A stretch of 26,474 bases of DNA from Acidobacteriota bacterium (GCA_020853255.1 JADYZI010000023.1:1-26474); one strand, 5' to 3'; numbered from the stretch's first letter, positions 6,706-14,839 are shown. A program made the numbers and translations. Notes: generated by a model not told the origin, from the sequence alone.

Positions 6706-8097
6706 CTACCGGACCTCGAGATCGTATTCCCGCAGCCTTCGATAAAGCGTTGAAGGCGAGATGCCCAGCAACTCTGCGGTCTTGCCGCGATGCCAGCCGG
6801 TCTTTTCGAGGGCGGTTAGGATCTGCTGACGCTCGGAATCGCGAAGATTGGTCGGAGGAACGTTCTGGAACGAGTTAACGCCTGACTGTCCGGGCGAAGT
6901 ATAGTTGACGGAAACATTTGCTTTCTCGAGCCTGTAAACGACCTCTGGCGGGAGTTCCTTGACCGTTATCCGGTTGTTGTCCGCAAGTAGCGCGGCCCGT
7001 TCCAGGCAGTTGCGCAGCTGGCGAACATTTCCGGTCCAGGCGAACTTCTTCAGGGCCTCGGCCGCTTGTGTCGTGATCTCAGGAACCTCAAGGCCCGAGA
7101 TCTTCTCAAGGAGGTATTTTGCAAGCGGTTCGATATCTTCGGCCCGTTCGCGCAACGGCGGTATGTTTACTTCGAAGCTGTTAACGCGATACAACAGGTC
7201 TGCACGGAAGACGCCTTCGCCAACCGCTCTATCCGGGTCGCGGTTCGTCGCCGCGACGAGCCTTACATCAACCTCTACTTTCTTTACTCCGCCGACGCGG
7301 AAGAATGAACGCGTCTCGAGCGCCCGCAGCAGCTTTGATTGCAGTTGGGCCGGCATTTCCATTATTTCGTCGAGGAAAAGCGTGCCGCCGTCGGCAAGTT
7401 CGAACAGCCCAAGCTTTCGCGCCCTGGCGCCGGAGAATGCACCGGCCTCGTGGCCGAAAAGTTCCGATTCGAGCAAGGTATCCTGAAGTGCGGCGCAGTT
7501 GAGATCGATAAAGGCCTTCTCTGCTCGCGGGCTCAGCTTGTGGATCGCCTGGGCGATCAGCTCCTTTCCTGTGCCCGATTCGCCCGTGATCAGCACGGAT
7601 GTGTCCGACGGGGCAACACGGCGCACAAGCCTAAGCACTTCCTTCATCTGCGGCGATTCGGCGACTATGTCCGGGATCTGCTTTGCTGATCTTTCGATCT
7701 GTGCCCGAAGGCGCTGGTTGTCGATCTTGAGCCGCTGCTTCTCATATGCCTGCGTAACCAGCGCGGCCAGTTCGTTTAGCCTATACGGCTTTGTCAGGTA
7801 ATCGTAGGCCCCGAGCTTCATTGCCTCGATGGCCGATTCGACAGTCGCCTGTCCGGTCAGCATTATCACTTCCGGCGGCGTTTGCGACTTTTCACGCACC
7901 CGCCGCAGCAGGCCGATGCCATCGAGCCGCGGCATGTTTATGTCGCAAAGAAGGATGTCAAAATCTTTTGATTCCAACGCTCCCCAGGCCTCTTCGCCAT
8001 CCGAGGCCGTATCGACCTCGTGGCCCTGGCGGCTCAGTTCTTTCTGGACCACCAGGCGGAGATTTTTTTCGTCATCTACTACAAGTAGTTTTGCCAT
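6706..8097 (-). CDS. NtrC-family sigma-54-dependent response regulator
   Basis: A 463-residue regulator with three domains. The receiver (3-115) has acidic pair D8/D9, phospho-acceptor D52 in LLCDINMP and K103 in LTKPY. The AAA+ sigma-54 activation domain (about 144-375) has Walker A GESGTGKE (172-179), Walker B GGTLFLDE (237-244), and Arg-finger/sensor regions (LVAATNRD, TGNVRQLRN). The Fis-type helix-turn-helix is at about 420-460 (HRGKTAELLGISPSTLYRRL). The sigma-54 contact loop reads GAFSGA (219-224) rather than GAFTGA, a Thr-to-Ser change that keeps the hydroxyl. It is the likely partner of the kinase encoded 37 bases upstream. The target is unknown; I found no good -24/-12 element in this operon. 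Confidence 0.95.
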   Translation of the reverse strand: MAKLLVVDDEKNLRLVVQKELSRQGHEVDTASDGEEAWGALESKDFDILLCDINMPRLDGIGLLRRVREKSQTPPEVIMLTGQATVESAIEAMKLGAYDYLTKPYRLNELAALVTQAYEKQRLKIDNQRLRAQIERSAKQIPDIVAESPQMKEVLRLVRRVAPSDTSVLITGESGTGKELIAQAIHKLSPRAEKAFIDLNCAALQDTLLESELFGHEAGAFSGARARKLGLFELADGGTLFLDEIMEMPAQLQSKLLRALETRSFFRVGGVKKVEVDVRLVAATNRDPDRAVGEGVFRADLLYRVNSFEVNIPPLRERAEDIEPLAKYLLEKISGLEVPEITTQAAEALKKFAWTGNVRQLRNCLERAALLADNNRITVKELPPEVVYRLEKANVSVNYTSPGQSGVNSFQNVPPTNLRDSERQQILTALEKTGWHRGKTAELLGISPSTLYRRLREYDLEVR

Positions 8098-8134
8098 ATC
8101 TAGGTTCGAGATCGCTCGGTCTCGTGGAGGGAGG

Positions 8135-9787
8135 CTATTTGGAAGTTATCGGTAGGGTGATCGTGAACGTCGTTCCGCCGCGATCTGCATTTGAACGAAC
8201 GCCGAGGCGGCCGCCGTGGTCAGTAATGATGCCGTAGCAGACAGCCAGCCCGAGGCCTGTGCCATCGCCGACCGCCTTGGTCGTGAAAAAGGGTTCGAAG
8301 ATCTTTGACAGATTCTCTGCCGGTATTCCAACGCCTGTATCTTCGACCTCGATCGCCACACGATTTGTTTCGGCAGCGACCCGAAAAGTGAGCACGCCGC
8401 CATCAGGCATTGCGTCTATCGCGTTGGTGCCGAGTACGATGATCGCCTGCTGTATCTGGCCGGCGTCCGCATTGACGAGCGGCACACCAGGAGCAGTCTC
8501 GACCTTGATCTCAATTTGTTCGCGGCGCTTTTGATGAGAGATAAGGTTGGCGGATGACCGAAGTATGTCGGCGACATCTATCGGGTGGCGCTCGCCTTTG
8601 CGATGGCGGCTGAAGTCCAAAAGGCCTGTTGTGATGGACTTGCAGCGAAATGCTTCGCTTTTGATCAGGCCGAGATATTCGGTAAGGTCTTCTTCCACTT
8701 CCAGGTTGGAGAAAGCTCCTTCGTCGACACGCCGTTCGAGAGCCTCAGCACACGCTGAGATCGTCGCAAGCGGGTTGTTGATCTCGTGAACAACGCCTGC
8801 CGCCAGCCTGCCGACCGCCGCAAGTTTTTCCGCGCGGCCAACCGCGTGTATAGCTTCGACCCGTTTTGTAACATCTTCACCGACCGTGATGACATGCGTG
8901 ACCGCGCCATTGTCGTCGTTGATCATCGGTACCTTGCTGACCATCCAATGCTTTGTCGCGCCCTGCTCGTCGATCGTCTGCTGTTCGATGCGTTCGATCT
9001 TTCCGGTGGTGAACGCCCGCTCAAACTCATCGCGCACCTGTCCTTCCGGGTAACGCGCAAGAACGCTGAATACGTTGTGGCCAATGACGGCCTCGCGCGG
9101 AATGCCCTGAACGCCTACCTCCCGATGGCGGTTCCAGGTGACGATGCGGTAATCGCGGTCAACGACGTATAGGGATACGGGTAAGGCATCAAGAATAGCC
9201 TCGGTAAAGCGGCGATGCTCGTCCTTTGCACGATTGATCGAATCGTTCATCGCCGTTTCATAGTGTGCCGACAGATTCACGCTCATAGCGGCCATCTGTG
9301 TCGCGGCGTCGATCAGGCTGCCTTTCGCTTCGCTGAAATCTTTTTTCGATGCAAATCCGACCACGATCGTGCCCTTGATCTCGCCGTTTATAAGCAGCGG
9401 CGAGACATATTCGAGTTCGTGGGTCGCGTGCGCGATCAAAAATTCCTCAGGGTTGTCCTCCCTGTACCCGATCTGCGGCGGCAGGAGGGCAAGCCATTTC
9501 TCGAAATTGGTTTTGGGAAAAGCACGCGGGTCGATCTCGCCCTTCCGGTCAAATGCGCACGTGACCATGCCGATACTTTCGAGTTCAGCGACAAATGCAC
9601 ATACTTCGGCGCCGGACGATCGCCTGATGGCGCTGGCAACGCGGCTTGCGACCTTTTTTGGGTGCACGGTCAAAAGCAGGCTTCGTCCCAGGTCAGAGAT
9701 GAATCTAAGCTGAGTTGAATTGTCGCCGGATTCCTCCAAAGGCAGATATGGCCTGCTTGGTTTTTGTGAGGCAGAAGGAACGGTCAT
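8135..9787 (-). CDS. soluble GAF-PAS sensor histidine kinase (NtrB type)
   Basis: A 550-residue kinase with no transmembrane segment or signal peptide, so it senses a cytoplasmic cue. The order is a GAF-like domain (about 28-175), a PAS domain (about 193-310, with [22 protein letters not shown] and ending in TVGEDVTKR), HisKA (320-400, phospho-acceptor H334 in [10 protein letters not shown]), and HATPase_c (about 430-548). The last domain has an N-box ([12 protein letters not shown]), G1 (VEDTGVGIP), an F-box (IFEPFFTTK) and G2 ([10 protein letters not shown]). It precedes the NtrC-type regulator, forming a classic orthodox pair, and probably leads a four-gene operon that includes two secreted pseudo-nucleases. 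A TTGACA-17-TTTAAT promoter lies about 105-130 bases upstream, with a palindromic site at the predicted transcript start. Confidence 0.95.
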   Translation of the reverse strand: MTVPSASQKPSRPYLPLEESGDNSTQLRFISDLGRSLLLTVHPKKVASRVASAIRRSSGAEVCAFVAELESIGMVTCAFDRKGEIDPRAFPKTNFEKWLALLPPQIGYREDNPEEFLIAHATHELEYVSPLLINGEIKGTIVVGFASKKDFSEAKGSLIDAATQMAAMSVNLSAHYETAMNDSINRAKDEHRRFTEAILDALPVSLYVVDRDYRIVTWNRHREVGVQGIPREAVIGHNVFSVLARYPEGQVRDEFERAFTTGKIERIEQQTIDEQGATKHWMVSKVPMINDDNGAVTHVITVGEDVTKRVEAIHAVGRAEKLAAVGRLAAGVVHEINNPLATISACAEALERRVDEGAFSNLEVEEDLTEYLGLIKSEAFRCKSITTGLLDFSRHRKGERHPIDVADILRSSANLISHQKRREQIEIKVETAPGVPLVNADAGQIQQAIIVLGTNAIDAMPDGGVLTFRVAAETNRVAIEVEDTGVGIPAENLSKIFEPFFTTKAVGDGTGLGLAVCYGIITDHGGRLGVRSNADRGGTTFTITLPITSK

Positions 9788-9866
9788 TAGGGGAAGCGGA
9801 GAGCCGTAGGCTAATTGTTTTCAATAAGTTGGCTCGGGTAAGAAATGCTGGACCGGATCGTTGAAA

Positions 9867-9882
9867 TGGCACAGATGTGCCA
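9867..9882. promoter_or_regulatory. palindromic operator TGGCAC-AGAT-GTGCCA
   Basis: A perfect 6+4+6 inverted repeat. It lies immediately downstream of the -10 (9891-9896) of the minus-strand promoter, that is, at about +2 to +17 of the predicted kinase-operon transcript. The words resemble half of a sigma-54 -24 box, but GG and GC are nine, not ten, bases apart on both strands, so it is better explained as a protein-binding site. The obvious candidate is autoregulation by the Fis-type HTH of the operon's own regulator. Confidence 0.5.
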
Positions 9883-9890
9883 CATGTATG

Positions 9891-9919
9891 ATTAAAACGG
9901 ATTTTTGTGGTTTTGTCAA
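9891..9919 (-). promoter_or_regulatory. sigma-70 promoter of kinase-regulator-pseudonuclease operon
   Basis: On the minus strand, TTGACA (9919-9914) and TTTAAT (9896-9891) are spaced by exactly 17 bases. This is the best consensus promoter in the window. The predicted start is near 9884, giving a leader of about 97 bases before the kinase ATG at 9787. Confidence 0.7.
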
Positions 9920-10106
9920 TGTTTTTGACTATTCCTACGACCGTTTCGTTTCTTGATTCGCATGTTTCGTAGCGGCAAAGCCGGACGTTCGGCCACAAAA
10001 TCGACGAAAATTGAATGCGAAAACTCGCGGAACAAGGATCCGTCCTTTTGATCCGAACGCAATTTGACGAAACCGTATTGACGCGGCGGGGAAATACCGC
10101 AAATAT

Positions 10107-10814
10107 ATGATTATGAGGGTTAAGTTCAACAGATTTGCGGTCCGGCGGGCAAAGACCGTCATTGCGGTCTGTTCTTTCATCCTTGCCGCATCGATCGCCG
10201 CCTATGCCCAGAAGGTTGTTGACAAGACCGTAGCGACCGTCAGCGATGGCATCCGCACCGAGCTTATAACCTATTCGGACCTGCGTTGGCAGCTTGCCCT
10301 GCAGCCCGGCGTGCCGCTGTCGCCGCCTCGCGCAGTCGATCTGAACACGGCATTGAACCTGCTGATCAACCAGAGGATATTTGCCCTTGAAGCCGAACGG
10401 ATACCGCGTGCCCAACCGTCAGAAGAGGTGGTTGCGGCCGAGATAAAGCGGATCCTGGCTATCTTTCCCTCCACAGCGGAATTTGCGCGGCGGTTGAAAG
10501 AAGTAGGCTTTGATTCTGTTAAAGACGACAATTTCGAACGCCTGATCGCAAAGCGGATAGCGATCGAAAACTACCTGGATTTCCGCTTCCGATCGTTTAT
10601 CGTCAATAGCCCCGAGGAGGAAGCCAGATACTACAACGATACTTTCGTTCCGGACTTTCGCCGTCGCTATCCCGGGGTTGTTGTGCCTTCACTGGATCAA
10701 AAAAGGACCGAGATCGACGAGATACTGACCGAATCAAAGGTGCTGGAGAACATCGAAGCCTATCTTGACGATGCAAAACGCCGCGTCGAGATCGTAATGC
10801 TCAACCCAGTGTAG
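10107..10814 (+). CDS. periplasmic SurA N-domain-like protein without PPIase domain
   Basis: A 235-residue exported protein resembling the N-terminal chaperone domain of SurA-type peptidyl-prolyl isomerases. It has a signal peptide (residues 1-34: basic start, then TVIAVCSFILAASIAAYA, mature start Q). The mature part begins KVVDKTVATVSDG, the typical SurA opening, then LITYSDLRWQLAL, LNLLINQRIFALEAER and later charged helices. The rotamase (parvulin) domain is absent and the protein ends soon after the SurA_N helices, so it may be a chaperone-only periplasmic protein. Start ATG 10107 or 10113 (the protein begins MIM) cannot be separated; no strong ribosome binding site is seen. It is followed by tRNA-Leu(CAA), which has its own promoter. 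Confidence 0.75.
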   Translation: MIMRVKFNRFAVRRAKTVIAVCSFILAASIAAYAQKVVDKTVATVSDGIRTELITYSDLRWQLALQPGVPLSPPRAVDLNTALNLLINQRIFALEAERIPRAQPSEEVVAAEIKRILAIFPSTAEFARRLKEVGFDSVKDDNFERLIAKRIAIENYLDFRFRSFIVNSPEEEARYYNDTFVPDFRRRYPGVVVPSLDQKRTEIDEILTESKVLENIEAYLDDAKRRVEIVMLNPV

Positions 10815-10830
10815 GTTAGCAGAACTCATC

Positions 10831-10859
10831 TTGACCGCGCCGAACGCTCGTCGTATTAT
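10831..10859 (+). promoter_or_regulatory. sigma-70 promoter of tRNA-Leu(CAA)
   Basis: TTGACC (10831-10836) and TATTAT (10854-10859) have a 17-base spacer, and the tRNA begins 12 bases after the -10. Confidence 0.75.
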
Positions 10860-10870
10860 CTTAGTTCCAC

Positions 10871-10958
10871 GCCGGAGTGGCGAAATTGGTATACGCACCA
10901 GACTCAAAATCTGGCGGGCTTAACGCCCATGTCGGTTCGAGTCCGACCTCCGGCACCA
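10871..10958 (+). tRNA. tRNA-Leu, anticodon CAA
   Basis: An 88-base class II tRNA. Acceptor GCCGGAG pairs with CTCCGGC (10948-10954), followed by A and an encoded CCA. The anticodon stem CCAGA/TCTGG encloses loop CTCAAAA, giving CAA (reads UUG). A long variable arm (CGGGCTTAACGCCC region) and a GTTCGAG T-loop are present. This is the second leucine tRNA in the window, with a different anticodon. No clear terminator follows. Confidence 0.95.
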
Positions 10959-11023
10959 ACCTCTTCATTTAATTATTTGTGACTTAGCGTTTAGCCGTAT
11001 TTCCACTAACCGAACATTTTCAA

Positions 11024-11344
11024 CTAATCAACATCGATTTCGTAGCTGATCAGCCACAGGTCCAGTTGGTCAAGCTCCAATTTCCAACGGGCCTTGAAGG
11101 CGCGCATCCACTCGCGATTCTCCTCTGTGTCGTCAATGTCGATGACGATCTTTGATAGTGAATCGGTATAGAGAGTTCCTTCGTGACGCCAGTAACCTTC
11201 GATTGTCGTAGGTTCAAAGCTGGCCGCTCCGAATTGATCAACTATCTCTTTTAAGGCACGCCCGCGAAATTTGCGAGGAATCTCCCGGCCATCGTTATAC
11301 TGTTGAGGCAACAGTATCTCGTAGCGACGCAATTTGCTGCTCAT
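11024..11344 (-). CDS. uncharacterised 106-residue protein, second gene of an overlapping pair
   Basis: Reading from ATG 11344, a compact alpha/beta-looking protein: RRYEILLPQQYNDGREIP near the N-terminus, GYWRHEGTLYTDSLSKIVIDI in the middle and LDLWLISYEIDVD at the C-terminus. I recall similar proteins (RYEILLP.YNDG..., then W.....Y.D.L....DV.DT.EN, then I.S) in cyanobacteria and other phyla, often behind a small partner gene, but I cannot name a function. The family has no motif I associate with nuclease or other enzyme activity. The gene overlaps the upstream 73-residue gene by 50 bases, so the two are translated from one message. GGAAA about 8 bases upstream may be its ribosome binding site. 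An upstream in-frame ATG at 11359 would add five residues. Confidence 0.7.
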   Translation of the reverse strand: MSSKLRRYEILLPQQYNDGREIPRKFRGRALKEIVDQFGAASFEPTTIEGYWRHEGTLYTDSLSKIVIDIDDTEENREWMRAFKARWKLELDQLDLWLISYEIDVD

Positions 11345-11516
11345 AGGTAGATTTTCCAATTACAGTGAATTGATATCCCTCAAGCGCCAAGGCTTGCAAC
11401 GCGGCGTCAGGGATGAGTACCTCACCAGTTTTCAGAGCGCGACCGGGAAAGCGGCTGAGAAGAAAGCCAAGCGCCTCGAGTTCGGTATCGGGATCCGAAA
11501 ATTTGATAGTGATCAT
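11295..11516 (-). CDS. small 73-residue protein, first gene of an overlapping pair
   Basis: The product begins MITIKFSDPDTELEALGFLL and contains the strand-like segment GEVLIPDAALQALALEGYQF, then a charged tail with an unusual TYEQQIASLRDTVA helix. I do not recognise a named family. It has the best expression signals of the small genes here: GGAGG four bases before the ATG and TATAAT eight bases upstream of that. The downstream gene overlaps it by 50 bases in another frame. Small-first, overlapping two-gene organisation with a larger second gene is common for toxin-antitoxin loci, but neither protein carries a recognised toxin motif. That assignment is only an idea. Confidence 0.7.
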   Translation of the reverse strand: MITIKFSDPDTELEALGFLLSRFPGRALKTGEVLIPDAALQALALEGYQFTVIGKSTYEQQIASLRDTVASTV

Positions 11517-11520
11517 AATG

Positions 11521-11538
11521 CCTCCGAACGCGATTATA
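11521..11538 (-). promoter_or_regulatory. -10 box and ribosome binding site of the small gene pair
   Basis: On the minus strand TATAAT (11538-11533) is followed by GGAGG (11525-11521) and then ATG at 11516. The -10 is perfect, but no good -35 is seen 16-18 bases upstream. The leader would be only about 10-17 bases. Confidence 0.55.
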
Positions 11539-11710
11539 GCAGATTTGCCTAATCCTCGATTCTACACCCAAAATATGAATTGCCTTAGTAGTTTTGTTCG
11601 CGAACGGGCGCTAGGATACGATTTTGTGCTACCTCATCCCAAGGATATCGAGGCGGAGTCGTTCCTGAACGGGTTCTTTTCAATCCAGCGGTTGTCTTCT
11701 GACTGCAATC

Positions 11711-14700
11711 TCAGGCAGCTTTTTCTATTCCATACCTTGAAAGCTTCAGATACAGCCCCCGGCGGGTGAGGCCAAGTTCGTTGGCGACGCGGGAGATGTT
11801 CCAGTTGTGACGGGTGAGCGAGCTTCTGATCATTTGGGTCTCAAGTTCGCTGACCGCGTCGTCAAGCGTGCCCGCTGGTGTCCCGGCGGTAAATGAGAAT
11901 GTACTGTCGAATGACGCAATAGGCCGAACGTTTGAGCCGTCGCCAAAGGCAGTCAACGGACGAGCCGTACGTTTCAGGTCCGGCGAGAGGTGATCGGGCG
12001 TTATGACCTCGTTATCTTCGGCCCTTGCGATGATGCGCTGGACCTCGTTGCAGAGCTGGCGGACGTTCCCTTCCCAATCGCAGACCATCAACAGATCCAC
12101 AGTCGGCGGAGTGAATATGATATCACGTTTCCCGAATCTTGCCGAATAGTGATTTATGTAGTAATTCACTATAGGCGGTATCTCGGAACGCCGTTCGCGA
12201 AGCGGCGGTACGCGCAGGCGAATGACGTTGAGCCGGTAATAGAGGTCCTCGCGAAATGTGCCGTCGGCAACCTTGTCCTCAAGCGGCATATTTGTCGCGG
12301 CGATAACGCGGACATCGACCTTGATCGGGCGCTTTTCACCGATCGGCTGCACCTCGCCCTCCTGCAGGAACCGGAGCATTTTAGGCTGTACGTCAAGCGG
12401 CAGATCGCCGATCTCATCCAGGAACAGAGTTCCGCCGTCCGCGGCCCGGATAATGCCCGGCGAATCATTTACCGCTCCGGTAAAGGCACCTTTGCGATAA
12501 CCAAACAGATGCCCTTCTGCCAACTCTTTCGGGACCGCCGTGCAATTGAAAGGAACGAAGACCTTGTCCTTACGATTTGATATCGTATGTATTGCCCGCG
12601 AGACCAACTCTTTGCCCGTTCCTGATTCACCGGTGACAAGAACCGTCACATCGGATGACCGGATCTTGTAAACCTCCTCGACCAGGGCGGTCATCGCGGG
12701 TGACGAATGAATGAACCCGGGCATCAGGCTGTTAGAGGTGTGCGGGCCGGCCTCGTGCTCGATCGGCACCGACTTGTCCCGCTCGCGGAGGGCGACGACA
12801 TCCATGCCGAGTTCCACGACCCGGAGCAACGGCTGCAATGCAGAATCGTCATTCAGGCACGCCCCTACGGCCGGATTTATGAAGAGGTAAGCAGCTTTGG
12901 CATTTGAGCCGCGGAGATGGAAAACGGAGAGGTCTTTTGTTCGCAGAAACTGCTTTTCATCACCCTTTTGCATTGCCGAACCATAACGGGCCGCTATATC
13001 AGCGCTTTCGTCCGGCGAGTAACCGTGCGTGATGAAAGGAACCAGCCGCTTGTTCTCACCCTGGTCCGCGATGATCATCTTTCGGGCTCTGCTCTCCTGC
13101 TGTAGAACAGCAACAAGCTCACGGAACAACAATTCTCTTGAAGCTGTGGCTTCGGCAAGGCGCACCGTCAGTAATTGGGAAACGACCGAATTACGGCGCC
13201 TCGTCGTTTCTTCCTTTTTTGCGGGCTTCACATTTGCCTCGCGGATCTCGCGGATCTTCTTTTCTACGGCGTCAACGTAGGTCCGTATATCCAGCTTCTT
13301 GAATATCTCGCCCGCAGCCGACAAGTGCCTGATCGCACGCGGTGTTTGCGATACATCGAGATTGCCGCCGATCAAAAAGTTTGCCAGGGCTGTGTGGTAA
13401 AGGTCCTCGGCGGCTTCGTATATCGTCAGGCTTCGGTTGAAATGATGGACGGCGAGCTGGTTGTCGCCATCGGCGAGGGCCGCAAGGCCGCGAATGTGCT
13501 GGATGCCGCCGAGCACAAAGAAATCCGAGGTCGCATCGCTCTCCTCTACGGCACGAAGCTGCGTCTCGCAGTCATCTGGTGTTCCGACATAGAGGTACGC
13601 TTCCGCCAGCACAAGGCCGGCCATATTTGCATAATGCTTGTCGTGTATCTCACGGGCAAGGTCGATCGTCCCTCGTGCGTCATCCGCTGCCTGTTCATGT
13701 CGCCCTTGAGCCAACCGGCATCTTGCAAGGTTCCGCATCGCCTGGACCGCATACCAGCTGTTCTTCTTTTCCTTTGCGAGTGTTACTGCCTTTGTCAGCA
13801 GTTCTTCGGCCTCTTCCAATTCCCCGCGCAGGATCTTTAATTCTCCGAGTGAATCCAGAATGCCCGCAACGTGAGCGTGATTGTGCGTAGTTGCAAGCTC
13901 AAGTGCCTTTTGTATCATTGCCTCGGCACGCCGCCAATTGCCTACAAGCATTAGGTTTAGGCCGAGATTGTTATAAGCGATTACAGAATTAAGGACGTGT
14001 TCGGTCCGATCAAAGAATTCGATCGATCTTTCGAGGCAGTCGATCCCCTCGTGCGGTCGACGCAAAAAAACATACGCACCCGACATGTCGGTGTACAGCC
14101 GCCCAAGCATGAATGGGGCCGAACGCTCGCCAATGATCTGCACGCCCTGCTCAAAGGACTGGAGTGCTTTTTCACTATCGCCGCCAAGATGGTAGCTGAG
14201 AGCGACCTCGCGATAGGCCTCGGCCATACGAAGCCAATTGCCTTCTTCGCGAAAATAGGCAAGCGACTTCTCAGCGTAATCGCGCGCGATCGGATATTCG
14301 TTCAGTTTGCGGTAAACGCGCGACAAGGCAACGTATATCGGGCCGGAAAGCCTTGAAAGTTCGCTTTCCTGCGCTTTCTTATGGGTTTCCTTCAGCAGCG
14401 TGACCGCCTTTGGCTGATCGGACAAATTGCTGTAACCGATGGCAAGCTGGGTTGCTACATGGATCTGAGTTGCCGGCTCAAGACGCGACAGCATCTCTTC
14501 GTCCTCAAACGGGCGAAGTACCTCAAGCGATTCTTCGTACCGGCCAAGTGTTTCGAGAGTGAACGACAGAAGCCGCTTTAGGTGTGCGAATATATCGGGC
14601 GGGTGCGTATAGCCCTCGATCGTCTTGAGCAAAAGCCTTTCAGCTTCACGCGACATACCGTCACGCAGGCCCTGTCCGACCGCCGCAAATACACCGTCAA

Positions 14701-14806
14701 GCTTTTCCGCCGACATCCGCCGAACGTGCTGGGCGCCCGCACCGCGGGCCGTCCCACCTGTCCGCTGCGCGGTCTTGGAACCTTGCCTATTCGAAAGCGA
14801 GTTCAT
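11711..14806 (-). CDS. large TPR-GAF-like sigma-54-dependent transcriptional activator
   Basis: A 1031-residue regulator. Residues about 60-520 are a long TPR-type superhelix (repeated helix pairs such as YPIARDYAEKSLAYFREEG, GDSEKALQSFEQGVQIIG, GNWRRAEAMIQKALELAT, GELEEAEELLTKAVTLAK). Residues about 545-675 look like a degenerate GAF sensor. The AAA+ activation domain spans about 693-925, with Walker A GESGTGKE (725-732), intact GAFTGA (773-778) and Walker B GGTLFLDE (791-798). A Fis-type helix-turn-helix ends the protein (NISRVANELGLTRRGLYLKL, about 1000-1020). There is no receiver domain, so it is not a classical response regulator; the TPR array probably senses a peptide, protein or ligand. 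It is divergent from the glucosidase-glucose dehydrogenase operon and could control it, although I found no -24/-12 box in the shared region. The leader has a strong inverted repeat. M31 is an alternative start. Confidence 0.9.
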   Translation of the reverse strand: MNSLSNRQGSKTAQRTGGTARGAGAQHVRRMSAEKLDGVFAAVGQGLRDGMSREAERLLLKTIEGYTHPPDIFAHLKRLLSFTLETLGRYEESLEVLRPFEDEEMLSRLEPATQIHVATQLAIGYSNLSDQPKAVTLLKETHKKAQESELSRLSGPIYVALSRVYRKLNEYPIARDYAEKSLAYFREEGNWLRMAEAYREVALSYHLGGDSEKALQSFEQGVQIIGERSAPFMLGRLYTDMSGAYVFLRRPHEGIDCLERSIEFFDRTEHVLNSVIAYNNLGLNLMLVGNWRRAEAMIQKALELATTHNHAHVAGILDSLGELKILRGELEEAEELLTKAVTLAKEKKNSWYAVQAMRNLARCRLAQGRHEQAADDARGTIDLAREIHDKHYANMAGLVLAEAYLYVGTPDDCETQLRAVEESDATSDFFVLGGIQHIRGLAALADGDNQLAVHHFNRSLTIYEAAEDLYHTALANFLIGGNLDVSQTPRAIRHLSAAGEIFKKLDIRTYVDAVEKKIREIREANVKPAKKEETTRRRNSVVSQLLTVRLAEATASRELLFRELVAVLQQESRARKMIIADQGENKRLVPFITHGYSPDESADIAARYGSAMQKGDEKQFLRTKDLSVFHLRGSNAKAAYLFINPAVGACLNDDSALQPLLRVVELGMDVVALRERDKSVPIEHEAGPHTSNSLMPGFIHSSPAMTALVEEVYKIRSSDVTVLVTGESGTGKELVSRAIHTISNRKDKVFVPFNCTAVPKELAEGHLFGYRKGAFTGAVNDSPGIIRAADGGTLFLDEIGDLPLDVQPKMLRFLQEGEVQPIGEKRPIKVDVRVIAATNMPLEDKVADGTFREDLYYRLNVIRLRVPPLRERRSEIPPIVNYYINHYSARFGKRDIIFTPPTVDLLMVCDWEGNVRQLCNEVQRIIARAEDNEVITPDHLSPDLKRTARPLTAFGDGSNVRPIASFDSTFSFTAGTPAGTLDDAVSELETQMIRSSLTRHNWNISRVANELGLTRRGLYLKLSRYGIEKAA

Positions 14807-14818
14807 AATCCTAGAGCT

Positions 14819-14839
14819 TTGGCGGTATTAAACCGCCAA
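14819..14839. promoter_or_regulatory. inverted repeat in leader of the TPR activator
   Basis: TTGGCGGT and ACCGCCAA are perfect 8-base arms around ATTAA. The inner edge is 12 bases from the activator's ATG. It may be an autoregulatory operator or an mRNA hairpin just ahead of the ribosome binding region (TAGGAT). Confidence 0.5.

Larger units (their letters stand above)
9788..10106. other. divergent intergenic region between the kinase operon and the SurA_N gene
   Basis: A 319-base region carrying the minus-strand promoter and operator described separately. Towards the plus-strand gene it holds a weak candidate promoter: TTGACG at 10078-10083, with an A/T-rich AAATAT 17 bases later (10101-10106) just before the ATG. 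A second TTGACG is at 10064-10069. An imperfect inverted repeat, GGATC...GATCC, spans about 10037-10054. The minus-strand open frame crossing this region has no recognisable product and I regard it as chance. Confidence 0.5.

Noticed and set aside
8107..8124. CGAGA/TCTCG hairpin between kinase and regulator genes
   Set aside because: Only five pairs with an eight-base loop and no T-tract; probably chance.
9867..9882. Sigma-54 -24/-12 promoter
   Set aside because: TGGCAC is present on both strands, but the GG to GC spacing is nine bases, not the strict ten.
9705..10415. Minus-strand 236-codon ORF
   Set aside because: It is antisense to the SurA_N gene and crosses the promoter of the kinase operon; composition is unlike a real protein.
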